Source of the DNA: an uncultured Opitutia bacterium
GTDB taxonomy: Bacteria; Verrucomicrobiota; Verrucomicrobiia; Opitutales; Opitutaceae
Length of the DNA stretch: 45,715 bases
Reading direction: 5' to 3'
Assembly: GCA_903840415.1 (NCBI GenBank)
Contig: CAIMFY010000003.1
Span: 1 to 45,715, forward strand
Positions 17,801 through 26,569 of this stretch are shown in pieces (the stretch's first letter is position 1; every line of letters starts with the position of its first letter). The notes under the pieces were generated by a model. That model made no database searches and was not told the DNA's origin. It saw only the letters and a program-made list of their open reading frames with translations. The position numbers and the translations under genes are program-made.

Positions 17801-18826
17801 TCAAACGAGGCCAGCCGTCTCGTCGAAGTCGCACCAGAGATTCATAATCTGCACGGCCTGACCGCTGGCGCCCTTCACAAGATTATCTTCAGCGGATGTA
17901 AGAATGAAATTTCCGGTGCGCGGATCGTGGACGGCGGAAATGTCGATGCGGTTCGTGCCGACGACGTGCGCGGTGTCGGGCGTTTCACCAGCCAGGAGCA
18001 ATTGCACGAACGGTTTGCCGGCGTAAGCGGCGCGCCACGCGGCGTAAACCTGCTCGATCGTGCCGCCGGGCGTCGCCGGCACGGTGATCGTCGTCGCGAT
18101 GCCGCGGCGCATCGGCGCGAGGTGCGGGTTGAACTGAATGATCGAGGGTGCGCCGGTGTGCAGCGCGAGTTGCTCCTCGACCTCGGCGAGGTGGCGGTGT
18201 TTCACGAGGCCGTAGGCTTTCGCGCTCTCGGCGCGTTCGCAAAAGAGATAGGCTTCCTCGACTTTCTTGCCGGCGCCGCTGACGCCGCTAAAGGAATTGA
18301 CGACGATGTGCTCGCGCGTGACGACGGCGGCCCGGAGAAGCGGCACGAGCGGCACGAGGATGCTCGTCGGATAGCAGCCGGGCGCGGCAATAAGTTTCGC
18401 CTCGGTCTTCCAGCCCGGCGGTGTGAGCTCAGGCAAGACGAAGCGCGCCGACGGCAGCAGTTCGGGAGCGCGGTGCTCGCCGTAATATTTTGTGTAAGTG
18501 GCGAGATCAGCGATGCGGAAGTCCGCGCTGAGATCGATCACGCGTTTGCCGGCGGCAACGAGAGCCTTGGCGTAGGTCGCAGCCGCGCCGTGCGGGAGTG
18601 CGAGGAAAAACAGATCGATGTCGGTGGCGGCGAGCGAGGCCGGATCGGAGTCGGAAAACTTCAGGTCGCGATCGATGCCACGGACGGCGGGCATCACCGT
18701 CGCCAGGGACTTGCCGGCGTGCGTGCGCGAGGTGACCACCGCGAGCGTGACGCGCGGATGACCGAGGAGGAGTTTGACCAGGACTTCGCCCGAGTAACCG
18801 GACGCGCCGACGATGCCGACTTTCAT
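17801..18826 (-). CDS. argC: N-acetyl-gamma-glutamyl-phosphate reductase
   Basis: ArgC reduces acetylglutamyl phosphate to the semialdehyde with NADPH, the third step of arginine synthesis. The 341-residue protein has the dinucleotide-binding start VGIVGASGYSGEVLV, LALPHGAAA and LSADFR. The active-site GCYPTS carries Cys151, and HRHLAEVEEQL follows. It is separated from the other arginine genes by the two polyamine genes and argJ. Its upstream space is unusually small: a dispersed repeat begins 14 bp before the ATG, and the terminator of the porin gene lies just beyond it. Confidence 0.95.
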   Translation of the reverse strand: MKVGIVGASGYSGEVLVKLLLGHPRVTLAVVTSRTHAGKSLATVMPAVRGIDRDLKFSDSDPASLAATDIDLFFLALPHGAAATYAKALVAAGKRVIDLSADFRIADLATYTKYYGEHRAPELLPSARFVLPELTPPGWKTEAKLIAAPGCYPTSILVPLVPLLRAAVVTREHIVVNSFSGVSGAGKKVEEAYLFCERAESAKAYGLVKHRHLAEVEEQLALHTGAPSIIQFNPHLAPMRRGIATTITVPATPGGTIEQVYAAWRAAYAGKPFVQLLLAGETPDTAHVVGTNRIDISAVHDPRTGNFILTSAEDNLVKGASGQAVQIMNLWCDFDETAGLV

Positions 18827-18840
18827 AGTGAGTTGGTTAC

Positions 18841-18875
18841 ATGGATTGCTTCGTCGCTACGCTCCTCGCAATGAC
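18841..18875. repeat. Dispersed repeat of the GTCATTGCGAGG...GCAATCC type
   Basis: On the minus strand this reads GTCATTGCGAGGAGCGTAGC followed by GACGAAGCAATCCAT. To my recollection nearly the same 30-35 bp string recurs in intergenic regions of very distant bacteria and yields spurious peptides such as VIARSVATKQS. The ends ATTGC and GCAAT are complementary, so it can form an imperfect hairpin. It lies just upstream of argC. Confidence 0.75.
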
Positions 18876-18885
18876 AAACGCAAAA

Positions 18886-18911
18886 CAGCCCGCGCGAAAT
18901 CGCGCGGGCTG
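18886..18911 (-). terminator. Rho-independent terminator of the porin gene
   Basis: An 11-bp perfect GC-rich stem (18886-18896 with 18901-18911) has a 4-base loop. On the minus strand it is followed by TTTTGCGTTTG. It lies 44 bp after the porin stop at 18955. Confidence 0.85.
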
Positions 18912-18954
18912 CTGTAGCTCGGTCCGTCGCCGGGAACGGAGGCCGAAAAATAAA

Positions 18955-19794
18955 TCAGAAGGTAATCGCGTAGCTGATGGTGACGACGCCACGGCCGATG
19001 GCACCCGAGTTGCTGGCTTTCGGCGTGTTGCCCAGTTTAAGGTAGTTATCGGAGCCCTTCGTGTAGGCAAAGCCGACGCTGAGTTTCTGGGTATCCTTCA
19101 CAATTTGGTAGGGCACCGTGACGCCGAGCAGCCAGTAGTTGCCATAGTTCTTCACGTCCGCGCCCTGATCGGGAGCCGCCGAAGTCCACTTGTAGGATCC
19201 GACCGTGGCAGCGAAATCAAGTTCAGTGCCGGCATCTTTCAACGGCACAGCGTAGGCAGCATTGAGTTCCACCGTCGGGCCTTTCAGCACCATGTCGTAG
19301 TAAAGCTTCGGCGTGAGCGTGAACGCGCCGGCAGTGTAATTGGCCGCGATGTTGGGCTCGAAAGTGTCTTTGTAGAAACCGTTACTCCTGTTCGCGCGCG
19401 GATAGGTGTAGAAGGTGAAGCCGGGTTGGAGATTCAGGGTGTCCTTCACCACGTCAAATTTGTAGGAACCGTAGAAATCGAACTCGGGATTGGACTGGCC
19501 GGGCACCTTACTCGGATCGAAGGGAAAGTTGCTCCAAACGCCGATCGCGAGGACATCGTAATCGTATTCGAGCGTGGGTTGGAAGCCGGCGCCGCCGAGC
19601 TTCACGCCACGGAACATGTATTGCGACGCGAACGCAGGCGTAAACGTCCATGACGCTGTCGGTGCCGCGGGAGCAGCGACCGGTGCGGCGGCTGGGGGCG
19701 CCGCGGGTGTGGCAGGCGCTGCGGTTTGAGCGCGAAGGGAAAGTGCGCCAAGCGTGAGCGCGCTGAGGAGGAGTGCAGTGGTTTTTTGGTTCAT
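18955..19794 (-). CDS. TorF-family putative outer-membrane porin
   Basis: The 279-residue product starts with a Sec signal peptide (about residues 1-22, ending LSLRAQ), then an Ala/Pro-rich linker (about 24-45). The rest is rich in alternating hydrophobic/polar strands ending in a C-terminal phenylalanine (VVTISYAITF), as expected for an outer-membrane beta-barrel recognised by the Bam complex. The segment ASQYMFRGVKLGGAGFQPTLEY is the hallmark opening of the TorF (Gcw_chp) family of putative porins. The transported solute is unknown. The gene is monocistronic, with a strong terminator after it and a 196-bp upstream region containing palindromes before the rpsI terminator. Confidence 0.8.
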   Translation of the reverse strand: MNQKTTALLLSALTLGALSLRAQTAAPATPAAPPAAAPVAAPAAPTASWTFTPAFASQYMFRGVKLGGAGFQPTLEYDYDVLAIGVWSNFPFDPSKVPGQSNPEFDFYGSYKFDVVKDTLNLQPGFTFYTYPRANRSNGFYKDTFEPNIAANYTAGAFTLTPKLYYDMVLKGPTVELNAAYAVPLKDAGTELDFAATVGSYKWTSAAPDQGADVKNYGNYWLLGVTVPYQIVKDTQKLSVGFAYTKGSDNYLKLGNTPKASNSGAIGRGVVTISYAITF

Positions 19795-19908
19795 TTGGTT
19801 GCGTTAGGTTGCGGCAGATGCGACCGGAAAATTACTACCGGCGGATGCAAGGATAGCAGGTGCCTTGCCAAGTTCCGTAGTGCATCTGTCATCGCGATCA
19901 TAGCGATG

Positions 19909-19920
19909 GCTCGCGCGAGC
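19909..19920. promoter_or_regulatory. 12-bp palindrome upstream of the porin gene
   Basis: GCTCGCGCGAGC is a perfect palindrome about 115 bp upstream of the porin start. It follows another dyad, ATCGC and GCGAT separated by seven bases, at about 19892-19908. It could be an operator or simply a GC-rich coincidence. Between the porin gene and the rpsI terminator I see no other gene. Confidence 0.25.
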
Positions 19921-19990
19921 ACCTAATCAATAAGCATGGAGAATGTGTTAAGAAAACATCAGGAGCCGCCGGGTCTATGACACAAAAAAA

Positions 19991-20012
19991 CGCCGACGGA
20001 AATCCGTCGGCG
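19991..20012 (-). terminator. Rho-independent terminator of rplM-rpsI
   Basis: A 9-bp perfect stem (19991-19999 with 20004-20012) has a 4-base loop. On the minus strand it is followed by seven T residues (plus-strand A-run 19984-19990). It lies 38 bp after the rpsI stop. Confidence 0.95.
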
Positions 20013-20050
20013 GTCGAAGAAACATCCCGGTAAGTCCGGGCTGGGTGCAC

Positions 20051-20455
<405 letters not shown>

Positions 20456-20472
20456 GGTGCGGGTCTCTAAAA

Positions 20473-20901
20473 TCAGACGGCGATCTTCACCGGGTTGTTC
20501 GCTTCGTGCGTGTGCTTCGGGCCGGCGAACACGCGCAGCTTGGTCAGCATCTTCGCGGCGATGCGGTTCTTCGGGAGCATGCCTTTTACCGCGTGCTCGA
20601 TGATGAACTCGGGGTGGCGCTCGCGCTGCTCGGAAAGCTTGCGGTAGCTCTCACCACCGACGAAGCCGGAGAAGAACATATACTTGTTCTGGACTTCCTT
20701 CTTGCCGGTGAGGGCGACCTTCTCGGCATTGATCACGACCACATAGTCGCCGGCGTCGACCTGCGGGGTGTAGGAGGCCTTGTGACGACCACGGATGAGG
20801 TTGGCGGCTTTGACGGCGAGACGGCCAAGCACAACACCCTCGGCATCGATCAGATGCCACTTCGGTTGCACTGTCTCCTTGCTGGCGAGGAAAGTCTTCA
20901 T
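20473..20901 (-). CDS. rplM: 50S ribosomal protein L13
   Basis: L13 is an early-assembly large-subunit protein. From the ATG at 20901 the product is 142 residues, the usual length. An ATG five codons upstream (20916) is less likely because it would lie at or before the probable transcription start. Typical segments are [53 protein letters not shown] and [24 protein letters not shown]. It is the first gene of the rplM-rpsI operon. A promoter-like sequence sits immediately upstream, suggesting a very short leader. In E. coli L13 represses its own mRNA; whether that holds here is unknown. Confidence 0.97.
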   Translation of the reverse strand: MKTFLASKETVQPKWHLIDAEGVVLGRLAVKAANLIRGRHKASYTPQVDAGDYVVVINAEKVALTGKKEVQNKYMFFSGFVGGESYRKLSEQRERHPEFIIEHAVKGMLPKNRIAAKMLTKLRVFAGPKHTHEANNPVKIAV

Positions 20902-20916
20902 GGGAAAAGGGGTCAA

Positions 20917-20944
20917 CAGCTAGGGTTTCGCACAGGGCTGTCAA
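20917..20944 (-). promoter_or_regulatory. Probable promoter of rplM-rpsI
   Basis: A consensus -35 box TTGACA (20944-20939 on minus) is followed after 16 bp by the weak -10 TAGCTG (20922-20917). Transcription would begin only about 8-10 bases before the rplM ATG at 20901. The same region contains an imperfect dyad (20909-20920 with 20937-20948). Confidence 0.45.
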
Positions 20945-21045
20945 CCCCTGTTTTCTGCAGGACAAAAACCCTTCGCCAGACGGAGTTTGGCGCGACCCCA
21001 AGCTCGGTCTTGTTTCGCCGCGCCGTTGTGCAAACGTGGGTCATC

Positions 21046-21444
21046 ATGTCAAATCACCACCGCTTTCCGCTCCTCGCCGCCGGCTTGTTTGGTGCGATGG
21101 GCGTGGCGCTCGGGGCTTTTGGAGCGCATGGGCTCCAGTCGTTTCTAGCCGAACACGGCACCGCGCAGACCTGGGAGACCGCGGCGCGCTACCAACTCCT
21201 GCACACCGTCGCCCTACTCGGCGTCGCAGCGTGGTTGCGCGCCGGAGATGGTGTGGGCACGGTGCGTCTGCTCTGGGCCGCGCGCTGCTGGAGCGCCGGG
21301 ATCGTGCTATTTTCCGGCTCGCTCTATCTTTTCGCCGTCGGCGGGCCGCACTTCCTCGTTTACCTCACGCCCATCGGCGGGTTGGCGTTGATCGCCGGTT
21401 GGGTGTTTGTCATCACCGCCGCTCTCGGTGCGAAGGAAGCATGA
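21046..21444 (+). CDS. DUF423 family small membrane protein
   Basis: This is a 132-residue integral membrane protein with about four helices. The family segments are clear: AAGLFGAMGVALGAFGAHGL near the N-terminus, WETAARYQLLHTVALLGVA in the middle, and GIVLFSGSLYLFAV with LTPIGGLALIAGW towards the end. DUF423 (YgdD-like) proteins are widespread in the inner membrane and their function is not established. The ATG at 21046 is chosen because homology starts at once, although the frame is open further upstream. The stop overlaps the start of the tRNA nucleotidyltransferase gene by ATGA, so the two are translationally coupled. Confidence 0.88.
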   Translation: MSNHHRFPLLAAGLFGAMGVALGAFGAHGLQSFLAEHGTAQTWETAARYQLLHTVALLGVAAWLRAGDGVGTVRLLWAARCWSAGIVLFSGSLYLFAVGGPHFLVYLTPIGGLALIAGWVFVITAALGAKEA

Positions 21445-22847
21445 TCGGGGAACTCAAACTCCCCGCCGATCTGCGTGCGATGCTCGACGCGGTGCGGCGC
21501 GTCGGCCGGCCGCGGCTGGTCGGCGGGGGCGTGCGCGACTGGCTGCTCGGCCTCGAACCGAAGGATTTCGATCTGGAGGTAGCGGGCGTAGATTTCGAAA
21601 CACTCCATCGCGCGCTAGCGCGGTTCGGCGCGACCGATGTCGTCGGCCGCAGCTTTGGCGTGATCAAAGTCCGCAGCGCCGCCACCGGCGCGGAATACGA
21701 TTTCTCACTCCCACGCCGCGAATCGAAAACCGGCGCCGGCCACTGCGGCTTCGCCGTGGCGCCCGATCCGGCGTTGAGCGACGCCGATGCGGCGGCGCGA
21801 CGCGATTTCACCGTCAACGCCATCGCGTGCGATCCGTTCACAGGCACGCTCATCGATCCGCACGGCGGGCAGCGCGACTTGGCGGCGCGGGTTTTACGGC
21901 ACACAAGCGCCGCCTTCACCGAAGATCCGCTCCGAGTGCTGCGCGCGATGCAACTCGCGGCGCGGTTCGATTTTTCGCTCGCGCCGGAAACCGCGGCGCT
22001 CTGTCGCAGCATCGCGGACACGTTCGCCGAATTGCCCGTCGAACGCGTGTGGCACGAGTGGGAAAAGTGGGCGGAAAAATCCGCGAAGCCGTCGCGTGGA
22101 CTCACCGTGCTCGAAGAGAGCGGCTGGCTGAGACATTTCCCCGAAGTCGCCGCCCTGCGCGGCACGCCGCAGGAGCCGGAGTGGCACCCCGAGGGTGACG
22201 TGTTCACGCACACGCAGCTCTGCCTCGACGCCCTCGTCGCCCTCGACGACTGGAAAAATTCCTCCGCACCGCGCCGCCGCCTGCTCGCCTTCGCCGTGCT
22301 CGCGCACGACTTCGGCAAACCCGCCACAACGCAGCGTGCCGATCGTCACGGCGTGCTCCGCTGGATCAGCCCAGGTCACGAAGCGGCGGGCGGACCGCTA
22401 GCGGAAAACTTTCTCCGCCGGATTGGCGCTCCGCTCGAAACCGATCCGCCGATCCGTGCGCTGGTCGTCGATCACCTCGCGCATCACCACGGGCAGGCGC
22501 ATTTCTCGGATACCGCCGTGCGCCGGCTCGCGCGTAAACTCGCCCCTGCGACAATCGACGATCTGGCGGCGGTCATGCGCGCCGACAGCAACGGCCGACC
22601 ACCCCTCACCTCGCCCGGCACGCACGCCCGGATCGACGAACTCGTGGCGAAGGCCCACGCGCTCGCGCTCTCCGCCTCCGCGCCGAAACCGCTGATGCGC
22701 GGCCGTCATCTGCTCGCGCTTGGACTAAAGCCCGATCCGAAATTTACGCCAGTGCTCGACGCCGCATTCGAGGCGCAGCTCGATGGCGCGTTCTCCGACG
22801 AAGCCGGCGGCCTCGCGTGGCTGCGCGACTTCCTGCAAGATTCATAA
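21441..22847 (+). CDS. cca: CCA-adding tRNA nucleotidyltransferase/poly(A) polymerase-family protein with HD domain
   Basis: The 468-residue protein has a class II nucleotidyltransferase head: LVGGGVRDWLLGL, then the metal-binding DFDLE. The RRDFTVNAIACDP motif and the DPLRVLRAMQLAARF helix follow, as in CCA-adding enzymes. An HD phosphohydrolase-like domain with VLAHDFGKP and a downstream DHLAHHHG region follows at about residues 245-360, as in bacterial multifunctional Cca proteins. The likely role is adding or repairing the 3' CCA of tRNA. Poly(A) polymerase activity is the alternative, since the two are hard to separate by eye. It overlaps the DUF423 gene by 4 bp. Confidence 0.88.
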   Translation: MIGELKLPADLRAMLDAVRRVGRPRLVGGGVRDWLLGLEPKDFDLEVAGVDFETLHRALARFGATDVVGRSFGVIKVRSAATGAEYDFSLPRRESKTGAGHCGFAVAPDPALSDADAAARRDFTVNAIACDPFTGTLIDPHGGQRDLAARVLRHTSAAFTEDPLRVLRAMQLAARFDFSLAPETAALCRSIADTFAELPVERVWHEWEKWAEKSAKPSRGLTVLEESGWLRHFPEVAALRGTPQEPEWHPEGDVFTHTQLCLDALVALDDWKNSSAPRRRLLAFAVLAHDFGKPATTQRADRHGVLRWISPGHEAAGGPLAENFLRRIGAPLETDPPIRALVVDHLAHHHGQAHFSDTAVRRLARKLAPATIDDLAAVMRADSNGRPPLTSPGTHARIDELVAKAHALALSASAPKPLMRGRHLLALGLKPDPKFTPVLDAAFEAQLDGAFSDEAGGLAWLRDFLQDS

Positions 22848-22971
22848 TTTGGCCCAGTCAACGCGAAGTTCGGCGTCGCTCATGAGTCTTGCGCGCAATC
22901 GCGCTCCACCGGTTCACGGCGGGTGCCCGAACCATCGATCCGCCGGTTGCCGACGCACCAGCCAAACAAAA

Positions 22972-22995
22972 AGAGCCGCCCTTGCGGGCGGCTCT
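22972..22995 (-). terminator. Rho-independent terminator of the TonB-receptor gene
   Basis: A 10-bp perfect stem (22972-22981 with 22986-22995) has a 4-base loop. On the minus strand it is followed by TTTTTGTTTGG. It lies 41 bp after the receptor stop. The rest of the gap to the upstream plus-strand gene (22848-22971) shows no gene. Confidence 0.9.
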
Positions 22996-23035
22996 CAATT
23001 GGGTTTGCCGGCGTGAGCGCTCGGCACCCCTGTGC

Positions 23036-25798
23036 TTAGAACTTGTAGCTGAAGCTGCCGTAAATACGGCGGCCCAGCGCACCATAGAGACCAGTGTCGA
23101 TGTGGGCGTCCGTGTTGCTCGGCGACGTCGGGCCGAACTTGTTGAATACGTCGTCCATGCCGAGGGTCACCGTCAGACCGGTGAGATACTTGACCTCACT
23201 GCCGAAGATGTAGGCCGCCTGCAGGTCATACTGCGTGTAGTCGTTGACGTGGGTGTTCACGCCTTCGACGCCGCTGTAATCATAGAGCGACGGCACATAG
23301 GTGTGGGCGATCTGGGCGGAGAACTTGCCACGAGTGTAGCCGAACGTCGTGTAGGTGCGCCAGTCGGGGATCGTGTTGAAGTTGCCGCTGACGTAGTTCG
23401 AGTATTCGGTGAAGCCGTTGGTCGGCAGCGAGCGAATGCTCCAGTGGCGGTAGGCGGTGAGCGTGTTGTTGATGGTGAACTTGCCCACCTTCTCAACGTT
23501 GAACGTGTATTTGATGTTCATGTCCGCACCACTGACCTTCACGGCACCGAGATTGATGGTCTGATCGTTGACGTAAACGTGATCGAGACCGGCGCCCGTG
23601 ACCTGGCCGGGCGCCGTGATCGGGTTGCCGGTGTCGAAGTAGGCGGAAGAATTGCCGCCGGGGCCGATCTTCACGTGGGAAGCGTAAAGGGAAGCCGCTC
23701 CCAGTTTTTCGACGTCACGCAGGATGGTCGTCGCACCAATGCCGCTGTAGATGACGCCGTAGCGGTTAACCCGGAAGTAATCGATCGCGATGGAGAAGCC
23801 TTTGAGCTTCTTTGGCGAGTAAACGAAACCGGCGGTGGTGTTTTCCGAGGTCTCGGGCGTCAGGTTGAGATTCGACCCACCCCGGCTGTTGGCTTGACCC
23901 GAAGCCGTCACGCCGGTGGCGACACCGGACGAATTGTAACCCGGGACCGTCAGCACGGACGTGAAGCCGAGGCTGCTCGGGCCATAGAGGCTGTAGAGGC
24001 TGGGCGCCGCGAAGGACTTCGAGAACGTGCCGCGCACGACGAGTTCATCGCCAAAGGGCTGCCAGCGGATGCTATACTTCGGCACGGTGGATTTCTTCTG
24101 CACGCGTGAGTAATCGTCGTGGCGCACCGCACCGTCGAAATCGAGCTGGTTGACGACCGGAACGGACATCGACTTGCTGATGAGTGGCACCTGGAGTTCG
24201 AGCACTTCGGAGTAAACGTTGCGGCCCATCGCCGACGGCGTGATGGACACACCGCTATCCCAACCGAAGGTGTTGACGTTGGAGTTGCGGTCCGAATTCA
24301 ACGAGAGGGACTCGCGCTGAACTTGGAGGCTACCCGCCATATTGACGTTGCCGGCGGGCAATTCGAACAGCTTGCCGCGGACGAGCACGTCGTAAGTGGC
24401 CAGCTTGCTGAGATAGTTGACATACGCACTGCCCACGACGGCCTGCAGGGCTGCATCCGAGTTGATTCGGGCCGTCAAATCGAGCAGACCGGAGGCGACC
24501 GCCGTGATGCGCGCGCTGGTGGCGATGAGGCCAGGGTTGACTGAGTTCTGGCGATTCTCGCCGTAATTGGCCGCCGCTTCCCAAGACCAGTTGGAGTCAA
24601 TGGTGCCCTTCAGCCCGATGACGCCGCGCAGGGCGTTGGTGTCGAAGAAATACATGCGGGGCACATTGATGAAGCGATTGGCAGCGACGATGGTCCCATC
24701 GGTCGGATTGTTCGGATCCGTCGCCGCGAGGGTAGCGGAGATCGGCTGGCCATTGAGCTGGCTGAAATTGCTCGTGGACGAGGCGATGAAATCACCGAAC
24801 GCCGTGAGTTTGTCATTAATTTTGTGGCTGAAGGCGAGCGTCGCGGACTTGCGCTCGTTGCGCCCCAGCAGCGTAGGCTTGTTGGCCAGATTGAAGAACG
24901 GCTGAATCGTCGTGCTGGTATACGGACCGGCGTAAACGCCGTTTGCCACGAGCGTCGCGATCGGCAAGTGCCCAGCGGGCGGAGCGTTGAGCGACGGGTT
25001 CAGCAGATAGTAGCTCGAGCCGACCACGATGACACCCGCAAAGGTCGAGGTGCCGTAGATCGGATTGCTATACGCCCGCTCGAATTGGAAAAGCGGATCC
25101 GAGCGATACCAGTCACCGGAGACGCTGATGCTGGTCTTGCCGTTGGACACACCGGCCACGAGGTGGCCATGGCGCTCAGCCCAGTTGCCTTGATTCGGGG
25201 AGTAGCCGTAACCACCGCCGACTTCGAGGCCCTGATAGTCGGTCTTCATGACGATGTTGACGACGCCGGAAACGGCATCGGAACCGTAGAGGGCGGATGC
25301 GCCGTCGGTGACGACTTCCACGCGCTCGATCGCCGCAAGCGGGATCAGATTGAGATCGACGAACTCGTAACCACCACGGGCGGCGACGCCTGCGAACGGA
25401 GCGCGGCGACCATTGATGAGGACGAGGGTCGGGAGATTGCGCAGCTCAACCTGCGCGCCGCCGTTGGTCGAGCCGGAGCCGACGTTGGCGTTGTTAGTGC
25501 CGAGGTTGGTGTTACCAGCCAACTGGGGCATGGTCTTCTTCAGCACTTCGAGAAGATTGCTGTTCACGCCCGTGGCCTCGATGTCCTTGGCGGAAAGAAC
25601 CGTCACCGGGACGGTCGGAGCCAAGGCGGCTTGTGGGAGGTAGGAACCGGTAACCTCGAATTTTTCGAGGGTCGTCACATCGGTGGTCGATGCCGCCGGT
25701 GCCGTTTGAGCGCTGGCGGAGGTCAGGAAAAGGCCGGCGGACGCCGCAGAAAGCGACGCAAGCACGGCCGCAAACTTTAGCAGTTTGGGTGTGGTCAT
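23036..25798 (-). CDS. TonB-dependent outer-membrane receptor
   Basis: This is a 920-residue outer-membrane receptor. It has a signal peptide (about 1-30, ending SASAQ), then a short region LEKFEVTGSYLP that may serve as the TonB box. The plug domain (about 55-190) contains VELRNLPTLVLINGRRAPF, and IERVEVVTDGASALYGSDAVSGVVNI, the hallmark end of the plug. A long barrel rich in aromatic beta strands ends in YGSFSYKF with a terminal Phe. The ligand is unknown. Divergent neighbours are a small secreted protein and an S9 peptidase, compatible with peptide scavenging but not proof. It has its own strong terminator. Confidence 0.93.
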   Translation of the reverse strand: MTTPKLLKFAAVLASLSAASAGLFLTSASAQTAPAASTTDVTTLEKFEVTGSYLPQAALAPTVPVTVLSAKDIEATGVNSNLLEVLKKTMPQLAGNTNLGTNNANVGSGSTNGGAQVELRNLPTLVLINGRRAPFAGVAARGGYEFVDLNLIPLAAIERVEVVTDGASALYGSDAVSGVVNIVMKTDYQGLEVGGGYGYSPNQGNWAERHGHLVAGVSNGKTSISVSGDWYRSDPLFQFERAYSNPIYGTSTFAGVIVVGSSYYLLNPSLNAPPAGHLPIATLVANGVYAGPYTSTTIQPFFNLANKPTLLGRNERKSATLAFSHKINDKLTAFGDFIASSTSNFSQLNGQPISATLAATDPNNPTDGTIVAANRFINVPRMYFFDTNALRGVIGLKGTIDSNWSWEAAANYGENRQNSVNPGLIATSARITAVASGLLDLTARINSDAALQAVVGSAYVNYLSKLATYDVLVRGKLFELPAGNVNMAGSLQVQRESLSLNSDRNSNVNTFGWDSGVSITPSAMGRNVYSEVLELQVPLISKSMSVPVVNQLDFDGAVRHDDYSRVQKKSTVPKYSIRWQPFGDELVVRGTFSKSFAAPSLYSLYGPSSLGFTSVLTVPGYNSSGVATGVTASGQANSRGGSNLNLTPETSENTTAGFVYSPKKLKGFSIAIDYFRVNRYGVIYSGIGATTILRDVEKLGAASLYASHVKIGPGGNSSAYFDTGNPITAPGQVTGAGLDHVYVNDQTINLGAVKVSGADMNIKYTFNVEKVGKFTINNTLTAYRHWSIRSLPTNGFTEYSNYVSGNFNTIPDWRTYTTFGYTRGKFSAQIAHTYVPSLYDYSGVEGVNTHVNDYTQYDLQAAYIFGSEVKYLTGLTVTLGMDDVFNKFGPTSPSNTDAHIDTGLYGALGRRIYGSFSYKF

Positions 25799-25830
25799 AG
25801 TGTGTAGTTTGTCTGTGGTAGGTGGCTACC

Positions 25831-25845
25831 GCGGCTTGCAGCCGC
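25831..25845 (-). promoter_or_regulatory. Hairpin in the TonB-receptor 5' region
   Basis: A perfect 6-bp stem with a 3-base loop (GCGGCT/AGCCGC) lies 32 bp upstream of the receptor start, in the 188-bp divergent gap. It may be an operator or a leader hairpin. I see no convincing promoter boxes nearby. Confidence 0.25.
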
Positions 25846-25986
25846 ATTAGCGGTTGGCGTTACATTTCTGCTACATTCCGGTCTCGCAACCTTTTTTTGC
25901 GCCAGAATGCTATGTCCCGCGCCGCAATGCACTTGAAACGCGCCAAAGGACTAACAACACGCGTTCATGCACTTGCGCTTTACTCC

Positions 25987-26535
25987 ATGAACCGCGTAAT
26001 ATCAGCCGTCATGCGACTCCCGTTACTCCTGCCAGCGATGCTACTTTTTGCCTCGGCAACCTTGGCCGCTCCAACTGACGGACTCCTCAGCCGCCTCCTG
26101 ACTCCCGAGGAGTTTGCCCGTGCGGGCTTGGCCAAACTGAGTCCGGCTGAACTGTCGGCACTTGAAGCTGCGCTCTCCACTCACTCGTTGCCCTTGGCCG
26201 TGAAGGCGGTGCCGCCGCCAGCCAAGCCGGCGCCCGCGGCCGTTCGTCAACCCGCCGCCCCAGATCTCGGCGCCGAACAAGTCGCGACCACCGCTGCAGC
26301 CGTCGACACCGCGGCTGAAGTCCGCACTAATATTGAAGGCACGCTCGAGGGATACTCCGGCCGCGCCATCTTCCGACTCGCCAACGGCCAAATCTGGCAG
26401 CTCCGAAACTCCGAAACCGCGTCGTTCGCGACTAAGCTCGTCAACCCCGAGGTCGTCATCACCCGCGGTTTTGCCGGCTACAAGATGCTCATCGTTGCCG
26501 CCGATCGCATCGCTTACGTCAAACGCCTCCAGTAA
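25987..26535 (+). CDS. Small secreted protein of unknown function
   Basis: The 182-residue product begins with a signal peptide (MNRVISAVMRLPLLLPAMLLFASATLAAP, cleavage near residue 28). A helical segment with LTPEEFARAGLAKLSPAEL follows, then a Pro/Ala-rich linker. The C-terminal domain (about 110-182) begins NIEGTLEGYSG and contains RLANGQIWQLRNSE and a RGFAGYKMLI segment, which looks like a small beta-barrel. This architecture, a SPAEL helix plus a QxWxQ-type beta domain, recurs in secreted proteins of unknown function. The start is probably 25987; the ATG at 26011 is an alternative. The S9 peptidase gene follows 34 bp downstream and may be co-transcribed. Confidence 0.75.
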   Translation: MNRVISAVMRLPLLLPAMLLFASATLAAPTDGLLSRLLTPEEFARAGLAKLSPAELSALEAALSTHSLPLAVKAVPPPAKPAPAAVRQPAAPDLGAEQVATTAAAVDTAAEVRTNIEGTLEGYSGRAIFRLANGQIWQLRNSETASFATKLVNPEVVITRGFAGYKMLIVAADRIAYVKRLQ

Positions 26536-26569
26536 TAGATCTGGGGCTCTCCCGTCTTTCCGCCTCACC

